The notes: generated by a model from the sequence alone, not told the origin. A DNA stretch of 64,000 bases from Rhizobium sp. CG5 (GCF_023701945.1 NZ_JABAEF010000001.1:372001-436000); one strand, 5' to 3'; shown: positions 1 through 9,861, numbered from the stretch's first letter. Made by a program: numbers and translations.

Positions 1-360
1 CGACAGCACGCCGAGCGGAATGGCGATCAGCACCGAGATGACGATGGCCATCAGCGCCAGCGGCAGGGTGACGGCGAGCCGCTCGGCAATCAGGCCGGCG
101 ACCGGCACGCTATAGGTATAGGATTGTCCGAGGTCGCCGCTCAGCACGCCGCCGAGCCAGACGACATAGCGCACCACCAACGGTTCGTTCAGCCCCATCT
201 GCTCGCGCAGCGCCGCCAGCGTATCTGGGCTGGCCGACATGCCCAGCATGATTGCGGCAGGGTCACCGGGCAGGATGTCCATGACGCCGAAAATCAGCGC
301 CGAGACGGCCAGCAGGGTCAGCAATAGGCCGCCCAGCCGGCGCAGGATGAGGCTTAGCAT
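1..360 (-). CDS. Peptide-type ABC transporter permease (DppB/OppB-like), 3' end cut off by window
   Basis: The 120 visible residues form the N-terminal part of an inner-membrane permease of the dipeptide/oligopeptide/nickel ABC family. A first membrane segment (about residues 8-28) is followed by the family-typical ILPGDPA stretch and the loop leading to a second membrane segment near residue 95. The gene starts at an ATG at 360 with only a weak GA-rich ribosome site and runs off the left edge of the window. It lies downstream of and in the same direction as the binding-protein gene at 825-2357, so the two probably serve one importer, though 464 bases with palindromic repeats separate them. 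The substrate cannot be read from the sequence. Confidence 0.85.
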   Translation of the reverse strand, partial: MLSLILRRLGGLLLTLLAVSALIFGVMDILPGDPAAIMLGMSASPDTLAALREQMGLNEPLVVRYVVWLGGVLSGDLGQSYTYSVPVAGLIAERLAVTLPLALMAIVISVLIAIPLGVLS

Positions 361-471
361 GGGGGTGTCTCGGCGATGGCAGGTCTGCGTGGGCGGGTGA
401 GAGTGCTGCTACCCGCCTCCGTCCTGCGGTCCAATTCGCGATGGAAGGGCAGGGCTGTCGTGTATGAAAAA

Positions 472-510
472 AATCCCCTCCCAAACCCTCCCCACAAGGG
501 GGAGGGCTTA
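472..510. repeat. Rhizobial intergenic palindromic element, copy A
   Basis: The core is a near-perfect palindrome, CCCTCCCC-acaa-GGGGGAGGG at 486-506, flanked by CCCCTCCC and GGCTTA. It looks like the short intergenic palindromes (RIME/REP-like) that are scattered in rhizobial genomes. It could fold as a hairpin in mRNA on either strand. Confidence 0.6.
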
Positions 511-555
511 ACCCAGACGTACCCTCGGCGAATAGATTCGAGCGATGTCCGCGGG

Positions 556-600
556 TCTTCTCCCCCCTTGTGGGGGAGATGGCCGGCAGGCCAGAGAGGG
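556..600. repeat. Rhizobial intergenic palindromic element, copy B
   Basis: This copy contains CTCCCCCCTTGTGGGGGAG followed by a second small palindrome, GGCCGGCAGGCC, and AGAGAGGG. Copy C at 714-766 has the same two-part build, which shows that B and C are members of one repeat family. Confidence 0.6.
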
Positions 601-713
601 TCTTTTTTCAGATGCCATACCCCTGCTCCGCGGCGTGAGATCGACTCGCGGAAACGCCTCGTGACGTCATTATTGCCGCGAACGGACGGGTGGCGGGTAC
701 TCGTTGACGATTG

Positions 714-766
714 CTCCATCCGATCTCCCCCCGTGTGGGGGAGATGCCCGGCAGGGCAGAGGGGGG
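714..766. repeat. Rhizobial intergenic palindromic element, copy C
   Basis: This copy contains CTCCCCCCGTGTGGGGGAG followed by GCCCGGCAGGGC and AGAGGGGG. It matches copy B in order and spacing, with compensating changes in the second palindrome (GGCC...GGCC in B, GCCC...GGGC in C), which suggests that the hairpin is conserved. Confidence 0.6.
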
Positions 767-824
767 CGGCGATGGCGACAAGGCTGCTCATATCAGGTCC
801 CAAGGTCCGGGGGATGCCGGACAC

Positions 825-2357
825 TCACTCCTCCCAGTAGACCCCGCTCAGTACGTTGGAGGGGATCGGCTCGTTTTCCCAGAGACCCTTCAGCTTCTTG
901 TCCCAGATGCCGAATTTCGGCATGACGAACAGGAAGAGGGCCGGCACGTCCTCGGCGAGGATTTTTTGCGCCTCGCCGTAAAGCTTGTCCTGCTCTGATG
1001 TATCCGCCGTCTCTTCGACCTTTTTGAGGATGTCGTTGAAGGCGGGGTTCTTGTAGTGGAAGTAATAGGGATCGCGGCCATAGATATCGATGTCCATCGG
1101 CTCGGCATGGGCGACGATGGTCATGTCGTAGTCGCCGCCCTTGAAGACGTCCTGCACCCATTTGGCCGGGAATTCGGTCGGCTCGATATTCATGGTCACG
1201 CCGATTTCGGCAAACATCGCCTGCATGACCTGGGCGCTGCGCGGTGCATAGGCCATCTGCGGCGTCTTGATGGTAAAGGTGAAGCCGTTGGCGTAACCGG
1301 CTTCTGCCAGCAAGGCTTTTGCCTTTTCCGGATCATAAGCAAAAGCGCCGGTCATGTCGACGAAGCCGCGGTCGTTCGGCGTGTAATGGCTGCCGATCGG
1401 CGTGCCATAGCCGGACCAGGCGCCGTCGACGATGGTCGGACGATCGAGCGCCATCATCAGCGCCTGACGCACCCGCTTGTCGCTGAACGGCTTGCGCTCG
1501 TTGTTCATGCCGGCCACGACCTTCAGCTCGGTATTGCCGATCACGGTGGTCAGACGCGGGTCGTCCTTGAAGGTCTCGACCAGTTCCGGGGCGCCGAATT
1601 CCGGGAAGGCATCGACATCGCCGGATTTCAGCGCGGCCGACTGGGCCTGCGGGTCGGAGATGAAGCGGAAGGTGACTTTTTCGAGCTTTACCGCAAGCTC
1701 CTTGTTCCAGTAGTCGGGATTGGCGGCCAGTTCGACGCGGTCGCCCTTGGCCCAACTGACGAATTTGAACGGGCCGGTGCCGATCGGCGTGGTCTTGGCA
1801 TCGGCCGCACTCTTGGTGCCGACGATTGACGAGGACGGCCAGCCGAGCCAGTAGAGCAGGCTGCCGTTGCGGCTCTTCAGCTTCAGAACCAGCGTCTCGG
1901 CATCGGGCGTTTCGATCGTATCGATGGCGGCAAAGAAGCGCTTTTGCGGATTGACGCTGTCGGCGCCGCGGGCTCGCTCCAGCGAGGCCTTGGCAACGGC
2001 GGAATCAAAGGCCTCGCCATCGTGGAATGTGACGCCGCTCTGCAGCTTGAACGTATAGGTCAGGCCGTCCTCGGAAATCTCCCAGCTCTTGGCGAGCTGC
2101 GGCTGGATCTTGCCCTCGCTGTCGATGGTCACCAGGCCTTCGAAGATATTCTGCCAGGTCACCTGGCCGATCGCCACGGGGGCGGCGATGGTCGGGTCGA
2201 GGCCGGCGGGTTCGATGCTCATGCCGAGAACCAGTGTGGTCTTGGCGGCAGCGATCGCCGTGTCGGCAAAGGGGAAGGCCATGGCGGTGGTGGCGGCAAG
2301 GCCGAGGGCCAGCTTGCGCAGAATATCGCGCCTCAAGATCAGAAAAGCATGCGTCAT
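825..2357 (-). CDS. ABC transporter substrate-binding protein, peptide/nickel family (SBP family 5)
   Basis: This 510-residue periplasmic binding protein delivers a peptide-like or other small solute to an ABC importer. The chosen ATG at 2357 has AGGGGAC upstream and gives a signal peptide (basic MTHAFLILRRDILRK, then a hydrophobic stretch ending ADTAIAA). An in-frame ATG-type start 90 bases upstream would bury that signal. The mature part shows family-5 features: LVLGMSIEPAGLDP near residue 40, the WQNIFEGL region, YTFKLQSGVTFHDGE, and GTGPFKFVSW. The permease at 1-360 follows on the same strand. The ligand is unknown; the adjacent aminotransferase and ureohydrolase genes make an amino or guanidino compound conceivable, but this is inference. 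Confidence 0.88.
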   Translation of the reverse strand: MTHAFLILRRDILRKLALGLAATTAMAFPFADTAIAAAKTTLVLGMSIEPAGLDPTIAAPVAIGQVTWQNIFEGLVTIDSEGKIQPQLAKSWEISEDGLTYTFKLQSGVTFHDGEAFDSAVAKASLERARGADSVNPQKRFFAAIDTIETPDAETLVLKLKSRNGSLLYWLGWPSSSIVGTKSAADAKTTPIGTGPFKFVSWAKGDRVELAANPDYWNKELAVKLEKVTFRFISDPQAQSAALKSGDVDAFPEFGAPELVETFKDDPRLTTVIGNTELKVVAGMNNERKPFSDKRVRQALMMALDRPTIVDGAWSGYGTPIGSHYTPNDRGFVDMTGAFAYDPEKAKALLAEAGYANGFTFTIKTPQMAYAPRSAQVMQAMFAEIGVTMNIEPTEFPAKWVQDVFKGGDYDMTIVAHAEPMDIDIYGRDPYYFHYKNPAFNDILKKVEETADTSEQDKLYGEAQKILAEDVPALFLFVMPKFGIWDKKLKGLWENEPIPSNVLSGVYWEE

Positions 2358-2603
2358 TGTCGTCCCCTGTTCTGTGGCGATATCGCGTCCGCTGCCGGCC
2401 GCCTTCGCGTCTGCAAAAAGTGTGGCATCTCGCGGGCGAACACACAATGCTGTTTTTGTGTTGTCCCAACTGACATCTGTGCCCTGTATTCCGGCCGAAA
2501 CCGGTCGTCCGGATCGAAATCCATCGTCCTTTCGATCAGCCCATTGCGATGCGGGATGTCGGGGATATAGGCTTGGCGATCAGCTATCAGGATTCTGCAT
2601 TCC

Positions 2604-3806
2604 ATGCCCTTGCCTTCGAACAATGCCCCGGCCTTCAATCCTCTGGTCGGCGATCTCTCCGCGCCGCCGATCCCTTCGGTCTTTGCCTGGGGTCGTGCCT
2701 ATCAGGGCGGCGCCGGTCCGCTGATCGACCTGTCGCAGGCCGCCCCCGGCTATCCGCCGCATCCCGACATGCTGGCCTGGCTGGCGGAGGCGGCCGGGTC
2801 CACCGCCTATTCCGGCTATGGGCCGATCGAGGGAGAGCCGGCGCTGCGGACAGCCTATGCCGAGCATATGACATCGATCTACGGCGCGCCGTTCGGGCCG
2901 GCCAATGTGCACATTACCGCGGGGGCAAACCAGGGTTTCATGTGCGTGGCCATGGCGCTGGCCGGTCATGGCGACCGGATCGCGCTGCCCTGTCCCTTCT
3001 ATTTCAACCATGACACGACGCTTGCCATGCTGGGGATCGAGACGGTGCCGGTTCACTGCGACCCCGAGCAGGGCTTTCTGCCGGATATGGCCTCCGTTAA
3101 GGCGGCGCTGGCCCTAGGCGTCAAGGCGCTGGTGATCATCACGCCGAACAATCCGACCGGGGCGATCTATCCGGCCGATGTTCTGCGCGAACTCTATCGC
3201 CTCTGCCGCGAGGCCGGCACCTGGCTGGTGCTCGACGAGACCTATCGCGACTTCCTGATCGATGCGAGCGTCAAGCCGCATGACCTGTTCGATCAGCCGG
3301 ACTGGCAGGACGGGCTGATCCAGCTCTACAGCTTTTCGAAATCCTTCTGCATTCCCGGCCACCGCATGGCGGCTATCACCGCCGGCCCGCACGTCGTGGC
3401 GCAGGTGCTGAAGGTCATGGACAATCTGCAGATCTGCCCGCCGCGTGCGCCGCAGGCGGCCCTTGCCAAGGCGATCCCGGCGCTTGGGAGCTGGCGCGAA
3501 GCCAATCGGCTGGAGATTCTCAGGCGCGCCGATGCGCTGCGGACGGCATTTTCAAGCCTGCTCACCTGGCGGCTCGATTCGCTCGGCGCCTATTTCGCCT
3601 TCGCCCGCCATCCGTTCGGAGATCTTCCCTCGGCCGTCGTTGCCGAGGCGCTGGCGAAGCAGGCGGGCGTTCTCTGCGTGCCGGGCAGCTATTTCGGGCC
3701 GGGACAGGATCATTACCTGCGGCTGGCCTTTGCCAATGCCGATGTCGAGACGATTGCCCGCCTGCCGGAACGGCTTGCGGGCTTCGATCCGCGCGAGAGC
3801 GCTTGA
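2604..3806 (+). CDS. Pyridoxal-phosphate-dependent aminotransferase, class I/II
   Basis: This 400-residue cytoplasmic enzyme of the fold-type-I aminotransferase family transfers an amino group between an amino acid and a keto acid. The family layout is complete: ITAGANQGF in the cofactor-binding region, IITPNNPTGAIY with the Asn/Pro pair, VLDETYRDFL with the Asp that contacts the pyridine nitrogen, and SFSKSFCIPGHR with the Schiff-base lysine. The substrate cannot be assigned. It is transcribed divergently from the ABC binding protein (246-base gap) and is followed 98 bases later by a ureohydrolase, which suggests a small amino-nitrogen catabolic locus. Confidence 0.85.
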   Translation: MPLPSNNAPAFNPLVGDLSAPPIPSVFAWGRAYQGGAGPLIDLSQAAPGYPPHPDMLAWLAEAAGSTAYSGYGPIEGEPALRTAYAEHMTSIYGAPFGPANVHITAGANQGFMCVAMALAGHGDRIALPCPFYFNHDTTLAMLGIETVPVHCDPEQGFLPDMASVKAALALGVKALVIITPNNPTGAIYPADVLRELYRLCREAGTWLVLDETYRDFLIDASVKPHDLFDQPDWQDGLIQLYSFSKSFCIPGHRMAAITAGPHVVAQVLKVMDNLQICPPRAPQAALAKAIPALGSWREANRLEILRRADALRTAFSSLLTWRLDSLGAYFAFARHPFGDLPSAVVAEALAKQAGVLCVPGSYFGPGQDHYLRLAFANADVETIARLPERLAGFDPRESA

Positions 3807-3904
3807 AAGGGCCTGACTTTGCGTTAGGCTCTTCCCTTACGTGAGGTTGTCGACCGCATGTCGGCGCCGTTGTGATGTCAATTCGAAAACGAGGAAACAA
3901 CACC

Positions 3905-4963
3905 ATGGGTTGGGATCAGGACAGGTTGGAGGCGATCCGCGCCAAATATCTCGACAACAAGGGCGGCGAGATGTTCGACCCGAAGTTCAGGAAGGTCGCG
4001 GAAAAGATCTTCAACAAGAGCGGCACGCGGCTGGCGCCCTATTCCGGCGTTCCGACCTTCCTGTCGGCGCCCTATATGCCGGTCGATGCGGATCAGCCTG
4101 ATTTCGGTAATCTGCAGGTGGCAATCGTCGGCGTGCCGATGGATCTGGGCGTCACCAACCGTCCGGGCTCGCGCTTCGGGCCGCGGGCGCTGCGCACCAT
4201 CGAGCGCATCGGCCCTTACAACCATGTGCTCGAATGCGCGCCGGTGCAGGAATTGCGGGTGGCCGATATCGGCGACGTGCCGTTTGCCAGCCGCTACCGG
4301 CTGGAGCAGAGCCATGACGATATAGAAAAGCGCATCGGCCAGATCGTCGGGGCCGGCGTGGTGCCGCTGTCGGTCGGCGGCGACCATTCGATCAGCCATC
4401 CCATTCTCAAGGCCGTTGGGAAGGGTCGCCCGGTCGGCCTGATCCATATCGATGCCCATTGCGATACCAGCGGCATGTTCGACCAGACCAAGTTTCACCA
4501 TGGCGGCCCGTTCCGCAATGCGGTGCTGGACGGCGTGCTGGATCCGACCCGCACCGTGCAGATCGGCATTCGCGGTTCGGCGGAATATCTTTGGGAGTTC
4601 AGCTACGAGACCGGCATGACCATCATCCATGCCGAAGACATTACTGGTCTCGGCATGCCGGCGGTGATCGAGAAGGCCCGCCAGATCGTCGGCGACGGGC
4701 CGACCTATCTGTCCTTCGATATCGACAGTGTCGACCCGAGCTTTGCGCCGGGCACCGGCACGCCGGAAGTGGGCGGTCTCACCACCCGCGAAGTGCTGGA
4801 ACTGCTGCGCGGGTTGAAGGGGATCGATTTCGTGGGCGGCGACGTGGTGGAAGTGGCGCCGCAATATGATGCAACGACCAACACCGCCCATGCGGGCGCC
4901 CAGGTGCTGTTTGAAATCCTCAGCCTGATGGTGTTCAGCCCGTCGATCGCAGGCCGCGGATAA
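3905..4963 (+). CDS. speB: Agmatinase-family ureohydrolase
   Basis: This 352-residue member of the arginase/agmatinase family is a binuclear metal hydrolase that removes urea from a guanidino compound. The metal ligands are all visible: GGDHS (His161), DAHCD (Asp183, His185, Asp187) and FDIDSVDP (Asp272, Asp274). The start at 3905 has GAGGA eleven bases upstream; a longer frame from 3872 lacks such a site. It is longer than E. coli SpeB (about 306 residues) because of an N-terminal extension of roughly 50 residues. Agmatine is the default substrate, but guanidinobutyrate, guanidinopropionate or guanidine cannot be excluded from sequence. Confidence 0.8.
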   Translation: MGWDQDRLEAIRAKYLDNKGGEMFDPKFRKVAEKIFNKSGTRLAPYSGVPTFLSAPYMPVDADQPDFGNLQVAIVGVPMDLGVTNRPGSRFGPRALRTIERIGPYNHVLECAPVQELRVADIGDVPFASRYRLEQSHDDIEKRIGQIVGAGVVPLSVGGDHSISHPILKAVGKGRPVGLIHIDAHCDTSGMFDQTKFHHGGPFRNAVLDGVLDPTRTVQIGIRGSAEYLWEFSYETGMTIIHAEDITGLGMPAVIEKARQIVGDGPTYLSFDIDSVDPSFAPGTGTPEVGGLTTREVLELLRGLKGIDFVGGDVVEVAPQYDATTNTAHAGAQVLFEILSLMVFSPSIAGRG

Positions 4964-4982
4964 GTACCGATCGCGACGCCAA

Positions 4983-5834
4983 TCAGATCAGCCGCAGGCC
5001 CTTCAGGCTGGCATGGCCGTCCTTGCCGATGATGATGTGATCGTGCACCGTGATGCCGAGTGGCTTGGCCGTATCGACGATCATCTTGGTCATGTCGATA
5101 TCGGCGCGCGACGGTGTCGGGTCGCCACTTGGGTGGTTGTGGACTAAGATAATGGCTGTGGCGGACAGTTCCAGCGCCCGTTTGACCACCTCGCGCGGGT
5201 AGACCGGCGTGTGGTCGATCGTTCCCTTGCCCTGCACCTCGTCGGCAATCAGCGCATTGCGCTTGTCGAGGAACAGGATGCGGAACTGTTCGCGTGCTTC
5301 ATAGGCCATGGCCGCGTGGCAATAGTCGATGACCGACGACCAGGAGCCGAGCACCTGCTTGCCCTTGATCTCGCTTTTCAGCATGCGCTGGCCCACCGCC
5401 GAGATCAGCTTCAGGTCGAGCGCCACGGCCTCGCCGACGCCCTTGACCTCCTGCAGAAGGGACGGCGGCGCGCCGATGACGCCGGCCAGCGTTCCGAACC
5501 GCTCCAGCAGCGCCTTGGCGATCGGCTTGGTGTCGCGCCGCGGGATCAGCCGGAACAGCAGCAGTTCGAGGATTTCATAGTCGGCCAGAGCCGTATCGCC
5601 ATTGGCGCGGAAACGGTCGCGCAGCCGCTCGCGATGGCCGTGATAATGGGCCTGGTCGTCGGGCTTTGCGGCCAGCAGCGGCGATTTCTTCAAGGCGCCG
5701 GACTTCGGCGCCTGCTCGGCGAAAAAGCCGCGTTCGTCGGCCTCGTCAGGCCCGCTGGCCCCGACACTGTCCCCGGTCTCGACCCGTGGACCATGATCGT
5801 CATTCGGCGGGAGATCGGTCGGGGAACGGGCCAT
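4983..5834 (-). CDS. radC: RadC family protein (JAB1/MPN-like domain)
   Basis: This 283-residue protein consists of a charged N-terminal extension of about 65 residues, a helix-hairpin-helix-like part (LLEVFGTL... and [15 protein letters not shown] near residues 125-150) and a C-terminal JAB-type metal site ([16 protein letters not shown] near residue 235). RadC proteins are often annotated as DNA repair factors, but their molecular role is not settled. It is convergent with the ureohydrolase gene and lies 10 bases downstream of map on the same strand, so map and radC are probably co-transcribed. Confidence 0.88.
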   Translation of the reverse strand: MARSPTDLPPNDDHGPRVETGDSVGASGPDEADERGFFAEQAPKSGALKKSPLLAAKPDDQAHYHGHRERLRDRFRANGDTALADYEILELLLFRLIPRRDTKPIAKALLERFGTLAGVIGAPPSLLQEVKGVGEAVALDLKLISAVGQRMLKSEIKGKQVLGSWSSVIDYCHAAMAYEAREQFRILFLDKRNALIADEVQGKGTIDHTPVYPREVVKRALELSATAIILVHNHPSGDPTPSRADIDMTKMIVDTAKPLGITVHDHIIIGKDGHASLKGLRLI

Positions 5835-5844
5835 GCATTACCCT

Positions 5845-6675
5845 TTACAGCGGCGGAAGTCCGGGACGGTCGAGACCGGCAGGCGACAGGGTGAAGATCT
5901 CGCAGCCGGTCGCCGTGACGCCGACGGCATGCTCGTATTGGGCGGTCAGCGAGCGGTCGCGGGTCACCGCCGTCCAGCCATCCGACAGCACTTTGACATG
6001 CGGGCGGCCGAGATTGATCATCGGCTCGATGGTGAAGATCATGCCTTCGCGCAGCTCCGGGCCTTCGTTGGCGCGGCCGTAATGCAGGATATTGGGTGAA
6101 TCGTGAAACAGCCGGCCGACGCCATGGCCGCAGAAATCGCGCACCACGGAGCAGCGCTCGGCTTCGGCATAGGTCTGGATCGCCTCGCCGATGGCACCGG
6201 TGCGGGCCCCAGGACGAACGGCGGCGATGCCGCGCATCAGGCATTCATAGGTCACTTCGAGCAGGCGTTCGGCGGCGCGCTTGATGGTCCCGACCGGATA
6301 CATGCGGCTCGAATCGCCATGCCAGCCATCGACGACATAGGTCACGTCGATATTGACGATATCGCCCTCGCGCAAAGGCTTGTCGTCCGGCATGCCGTGA
6401 CAGACAACATGGTTGATCGAGGTGCAGACGGAGTATTTGTAGCCGCGATAGTTCAGGGTTGCCGGCAGGACGCCATTGTCCATGCCGAAATCGAAGACGA
6501 AGCGGTCGATGGCCTGGGTTGTGACGCCCGGCTTGACGATCTCGACCAGCGCGTCGAGGCAGCGGGCCGTGACATTGCAGGCCTTGCGCATGCCTTCGAA
6601 GGCGTCAGCATCATAGAGCCGGATGGCGCCGGTATTCTTGAGCGGGGCGGACGCCGCATCGATATAATTCACCAT
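5845..6675 (-). CDS. map: Methionine aminopeptidase, type I
   Basis: This 276-residue enzyme removes the initiator methionine from nascent proteins. All five metal ligands of the family are present with the expected spacing: Asp110, Asp121, His184, Glu217 and Glu248. The motif CGHGVG surrounds His184. There is a short N-terminal extension relative to the E. coli enzyme (264 residues) and no zinc-finger domain. It sits between sfsA (12 bases upstream) and radC (10 bases downstream) on the same strand, consistent with one transcript. Confidence 0.95.
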   Translation of the reverse strand: MVNYIDAASAPLKNTGAIRLYDADAFEGMRKACNVTARCLDALVEIVKPGVTTQAIDRFVFDFGMDNGVLPATLNYRGYKYSVCTSINHVVCHGMPDDKPLREGDIVNIDVTYVVDGWHGDSSRMYPVGTIKRAAERLLEVTYECLMRGIAAVRPGARTGAIGEAIQTYAEAERCSVVRDFCGHGVGRLFHDSPNILHYGRANEGPELREGMIFTIEPMINLGRPHVKVLSDGWTAVTRDRSLTAQYEHAVGVTATGCEIFTLSPAGLDRPGLPPL

Positions 6676-6687
6676 TATTCCGCTTTC

Positions 6688-7428
6688 TTATTCATCCGTT
6701 TGTTTTGTTCTTAATGCAGCAAGGCCCGGTTCGTCTATGTGGATCAGCCGATGCGGCGTGATTTCATATGGCGTGATGCGGCATTTGACGGCATAGGCCT
6801 CGATGCCGCGGGCCGCGGCCAGCCGGAATGCCGCGTCATAGGCCGGATCGAGATCGCCCGACAGGCGGAACAGCTCGCAGTCGTCGCGCTGGATCAGATA
6901 GATCATGATCGCCCGATGACCGGCCTCTGCCATGTCGGCAAGCTCGAACAGGTGCTTGGCACCCCGCGCCGTCACCGTATCGGGAAATTCGGCAAGGCCC
7001 GGGGTGCGAATGAAATGGACGTTCTTCACCTCGACATAGGCGTCGGGACGGGCGTTGCCGGTCAGCAGCCAGTCGATGCGCGAATTGCGGCCGTAGCGCT
7101 GTTCGCTGCGCACCGTTTCATACAGCGAGAGATCGCCGACCAGCCCGGCGCGGATGGCTTCCAGCGCCAGCCGGTTGGGCAGCGCCGTGTTGATACCGAC
7201 CAGGGTGCCGTCGGCCTCGACCAGTTCCAGGGCATGGCGGTATTTGCGGCTGGCACTGTCGTGCACGGAGAGCCAGACCCGCGAGCCGGGCTCCGTCAGG
7301 CCGCGCATCGAGCCGGTATTCGGACAGAAGCCGGTCACCTCCTGTCCGTCGTCCAGCACGGCATCGAACAGGAAGCGCTTGTAGCGGCGGATCAGCCGGG
7401 CAGGGGTGAGCGGCGGATCGAAGATCAT
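6688..7428 (-). CDS. sfsA: SfsA family DNA/RNA nuclease-like protein
   Basis: This 246-residue SfsA protein has the family signature blocks: [15 protein letters not shown] near the N-terminus (OB-fold part), [10 protein letters not shown], and a nuclease-like C-terminal part with YVEVKNVHF near residue 135, [11 protein letters not shown] and [16 protein letters not shown]. The family was named for stimulation of sugar fermentation in E. coli; the biochemical role remains uncertain. The stop is 12 bases before map on the same strand, so the pair is likely an operon. Confidence 0.92.
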   Translation of the reverse strand: MIFDPPLTPARLIRRYKRFLFDAVLDDGQEVTGFCPNTGSMRGLTEPGSRVWLSVHDSASRKYRHALELVEADGTLVGINTALPNRLALEAIRAGLVGDLSLYETVRSEQRYGRNSRIDWLLTGNARPDAYVEVKNVHFIRTPGLAEFPDTVTARGAKHLFELADMAEAGHRAIMIYLIQRDDCELFRLSGDLDPAYDAAFRLAAARGIEAYAVKCRITPYEITPHRLIHIDEPGLAALRTKQTDE

Positions 7429-7468
7429 CGATCAGGCCGACAGGTGCAGTCCGCGACGGTCAAGAGCG

Positions 7469-9316
7469 CTAGACCCGTGCCATTACGTAAGTGCCCGGCG
7501 CGTCGGCAATGGCGTTCAGCGCGCCGCCGCCGGGCTTGCGGGCCGGCACGCGCTCAGCGTCCATCTGCTCGATCCATGTTTGCCAATGGGGCCACCAGGA
7601 GCCGGGCGTCTCGGTTGCCGCACTCACCCAGTCTTCATAGGTGCCGGTGGTCGGGCCGCCCGTCCAGTACTGGTATTTCTTCTTGTCGGGCGGATTGACG
7701 ACGCCAGCGATATGGCCGGAGCCGCTCAGCACATAGGTGACCGGCCCGCCGAAGAAACCGCTGCCGACAAAGACCGACTTGGCCGGAGCGATATGATCCT
7801 CGCGGGTCGCCAGATTGTAGATCGGGATGGTCACGTCCTTCAGCGACAGCGTCTTGCCGGCAAGCTTCATCCGGCCGCCCGACAGGTTGTTGTCGAGATA
7901 GCAGTTGCGCAGGTAGTAGGAGTGATTGGCAGCTGCCATGCGCGTCGAATCGGAGTTCCAGTAGAGCAGGTCGAAGGGCATCGGATCCTGGCCCTTCAGG
8001 TAGTTGTTGACGAAATAGGGCCAGATCAGTTCCGAGGCACGCAGCATGTTGAAGGCAGAGGCCATCTTCGAGCCGTCGAGATAACCGAGCGTCTTCATGC
8101 GGTCTTCCATGGCGACGATCTGCTCCTCGTCGACAAAGACCTTGAGGTCGCCGGCATAGGTGAAATCGACCTGGGTGGTGAACAGCGTGGCGCTGGCGAT
8201 GCGCTTGTCGCCCTCCTGGGCATGCAGGGCCAGGGCTGCGGCCAGAAGCGTGCCGCCGACGCAGTAGCCGATGGCGTTGACCTGTCGCTCGCCGGTCGCC
8301 TTCTCGACGGTGTCGAGCACCAGGTCGATGCCTTCGCGGATATAGGCCTCCCAGTCCTTGCCGGCATGGCGCTCTTCCGGATTGATCCAGGAGATGACGA
8401 AGACCGTGTGGCCCTGATCGACGCACCATTTGATGAAGCTCTTCTGCGGATTGAGGTCGAGGATGTAGAACTTATTGATCCACGGCGGGCAGATCAGCAG
8501 CGGGCGCTTCAGCACCGTCTCCGTCGAGGCTTCGTATTGGATGATCTCGCAGACATCGCTCTGGGCGATGACCTTGCCGGGGGTGACGGCCATGTTCTGC
8601 CCGACCGCGAACTTGCTGTAATCGGTCTGGCGCATTCTCAGGTCGCCGCCACCGGCGGTGATGTCTTCGGCCAGCATTTTCATGCCCTTGACCAGGTTGG
8701 CGCCATGGCTTGCCACGGTTTCCCGGTAGAGCTGCGGGTTGGTGAGCAGAAAATTGACCGGCGAAATGGCGGCGGTGATCTGCCTGACGTAGAAGGCTGC
8801 CTTGTGGCGGGTGTGTTCGTCGAGGCCTTCGGCATCGGTGACCAGCTTGTCGGCCCAGTCGGACACGACCAGATAGGTCTGGCGCAGAAAATCGAAGAAC
8901 GGGTTGCGCTGCCAGTCCTCGTCGGCAAAGCGCTTGTCCTTCGGCGCCTCGGCGTGCGGATCGCCGGTCTCGTCACCGGACAGTCGGTTGAGCGTCCGGC
9001 TCCAGATGCCGAAGATCGAGGCCAGCAGATAGGTCTGCGCCTCCAGCGTGCGCTTGGGGTCGGATATCCAGTATTCGGCGACCTTGGACAGGGTCTTGAC
9101 CAGTTCCGTCATCGGTTCGGACACCGGATCGACGATTTCGCCGCGTTCGCGGGGGGCGAGCCATGTCGAGGCGGCCTTGCCGAGATTTTCGAGCGCCTTG
9201 GCAAAATTCATCGCCATGGCTTCGGGATCCTTGACCACGTAGGCATCCAGCAGTTTCGGATCGAAACCCGGTTGGCGGGCCCGCGCTGTGGCGCTGTCTT
9301 CGATATTGCTGCTCAC
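7469..9316 (-). CDS. phaC: Class I poly(3-hydroxyalkanoate) synthase
   Basis: This 615-residue enzyme polymerises (R)-3-hydroxyacyl-CoA into polyhydroxyalkanoate granules. The lipase-like box is GYCVGG with catalytic Cys352; the other triad members are Asp507 (REDHI) and His535 (GSGHIAG), with the Asp-His spacing of 28 seen in the Ralstonia enzyme. [15 protein letters not shown] and the PWPFYFNNYL-type region are also typical. Length fits class I. No phaA or phaB lies nearby; a phasin gene occurs 25 kb away at 34794. The gene is divergent from a small lipoprotein gene. Confidence 0.95.
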   Translation of the reverse strand: MSSNIEDSATARARQPGFDPKLLDAYVVKDPEAMAMNFAKALENLGKAASTWLAPRERGEIVDPVSEPMTELVKTLSKVAEYWISDPKRTLEAQTYLLASIFGIWSRTLNRLSGDETGDPHAEAPKDKRFADEDWQRNPFFDFLRQTYLVVSDWADKLVTDAEGLDEHTRHKAAFYVRQITAAISPVNFLLTNPQLYRETVASHGANLVKGMKMLAEDITAGGGDLRMRQTDYSKFAVGQNMAVTPGKVIAQSDVCEIIQYEASTETVLKRPLLICPPWINKFYILDLNPQKSFIKWCVDQGHTVFVISWINPEERHAGKDWEAYIREGIDLVLDTVEKATGERQVNAIGYCVGGTLLAAALALHAQEGDKRIASATLFTTQVDFTYAGDLKVFVDEEQIVAMEDRMKTLGYLDGSKMASAFNMLRASELIWPYFVNNYLKGQDPMPFDLLYWNSDSTRMAAANHSYYLRNCYLDNNLSGGRMKLAGKTLSLKDVTIPIYNLATREDHIAPAKSVFVGSGFFGGPVTYVLSGSGHIAGVVNPPDKKKYQYWTGGPTTGTYEDWVSAATETPGSWWPHWQTWIEQMDAERVPARKPGGGALNAIADAPGTYVMARV

Positions 9317-9486
9317 GCTGCCCTCCCTGGACGCTTCTTATAGTCTTCTTTTACAATTGCGCATCCTGCATGAAAACGACTACAAGTTCCAGCGATACGA
9401 AAGCCCTGTCCCGTCTCGCACATCTGCCGACGGGCGTCTGGGGGCTATGCAGGAACATTGGGACGATTGCCGTGAAGGAAGCTGCG

Positions 9487-9861
9487 ATGATGGGGATGCG
9501 GTTGCTGGTGTCGGGTGCAGCGGTTGCAGCACTTTTGATGGCCGCCGGTTGTACCACGTCGCACTCGCCTGGCACACGACAGGCGGATAGTCTGACCGTG
9601 ACCGTGCCCGAGGATGGCGATGTCTCGACACGGCCGGCGCCCACGCCGGGTGGTTATCCGGACTTTTCGCAGCCGTTGACGGCGGCCAATACCCAGATGA
9701 GCAATGAAGATGCCGCCAGTCTGCAACAGCGCATGACAGCACTTGGCGCGGCGCGGCGGGCGGGCGCCGTGTCGGAGGCCGAGTATCAGCGCCGGCTGGC
9801 CGAATTGCGCAAGCTTGCGCTCGAGCACGGCGCCGATGCACAGGCCCAGATTGCCAAATAG
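9487..9861 (+). CDS. Small SHOCT-domain lipoprotein
   Basis: This 124-residue protein has a lipoprotein signal: MMGMRLLVSGAAVAALLMAAGC, with the lipobox ending at Cys22. The start at 9487 is preceded by GAAGGAAG; an upstream in-frame start at 9370 would destroy the signal. The C-terminal 45 residues (LGAARRAGAVSEAEYQRRLAEL) resemble a SHOCT helix pair. The middle is low-complexity and Pro/Thr rich. Function is not known. It is divergent from phaC and 221 bases upstream of an aminotransferase gene. Confidence 0.7.
   Translation: MMGMRLLVSGAAVAALLMAAGCTTSHSPGTRQADSLTVTVPEDGDVSTRPAPTPGGYPDFSQPLTAANTQMSNEDAASLQQRMTALGAARRAGAVSEAEYQRRLAELRKLALEHGADAQAQIAK

Larger units (their letters stand above)
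361..824. other. 464-base gap between permease and binding-protein genes, carrying palindromic repeats
   Basis: No gene is supported here. The gap holds three palindromic GC-rich elements (472-510, 556-600, 714-766) that are listed separately. Open frames across it on both strands are rich in Pro, Arg and Gly and follow the repeats, so they are not called. Such spacing inside a transporter operon would be expected to lower permease expression relative to the binding protein, but that is inference. Confidence 0.6.

Noticed and set aside
354-840. Overlapping frames on both strands in the repeat region
   Set aside because: Their sequence is dictated by the GC-rich palindromes; there is no ribosome site and no protein family.
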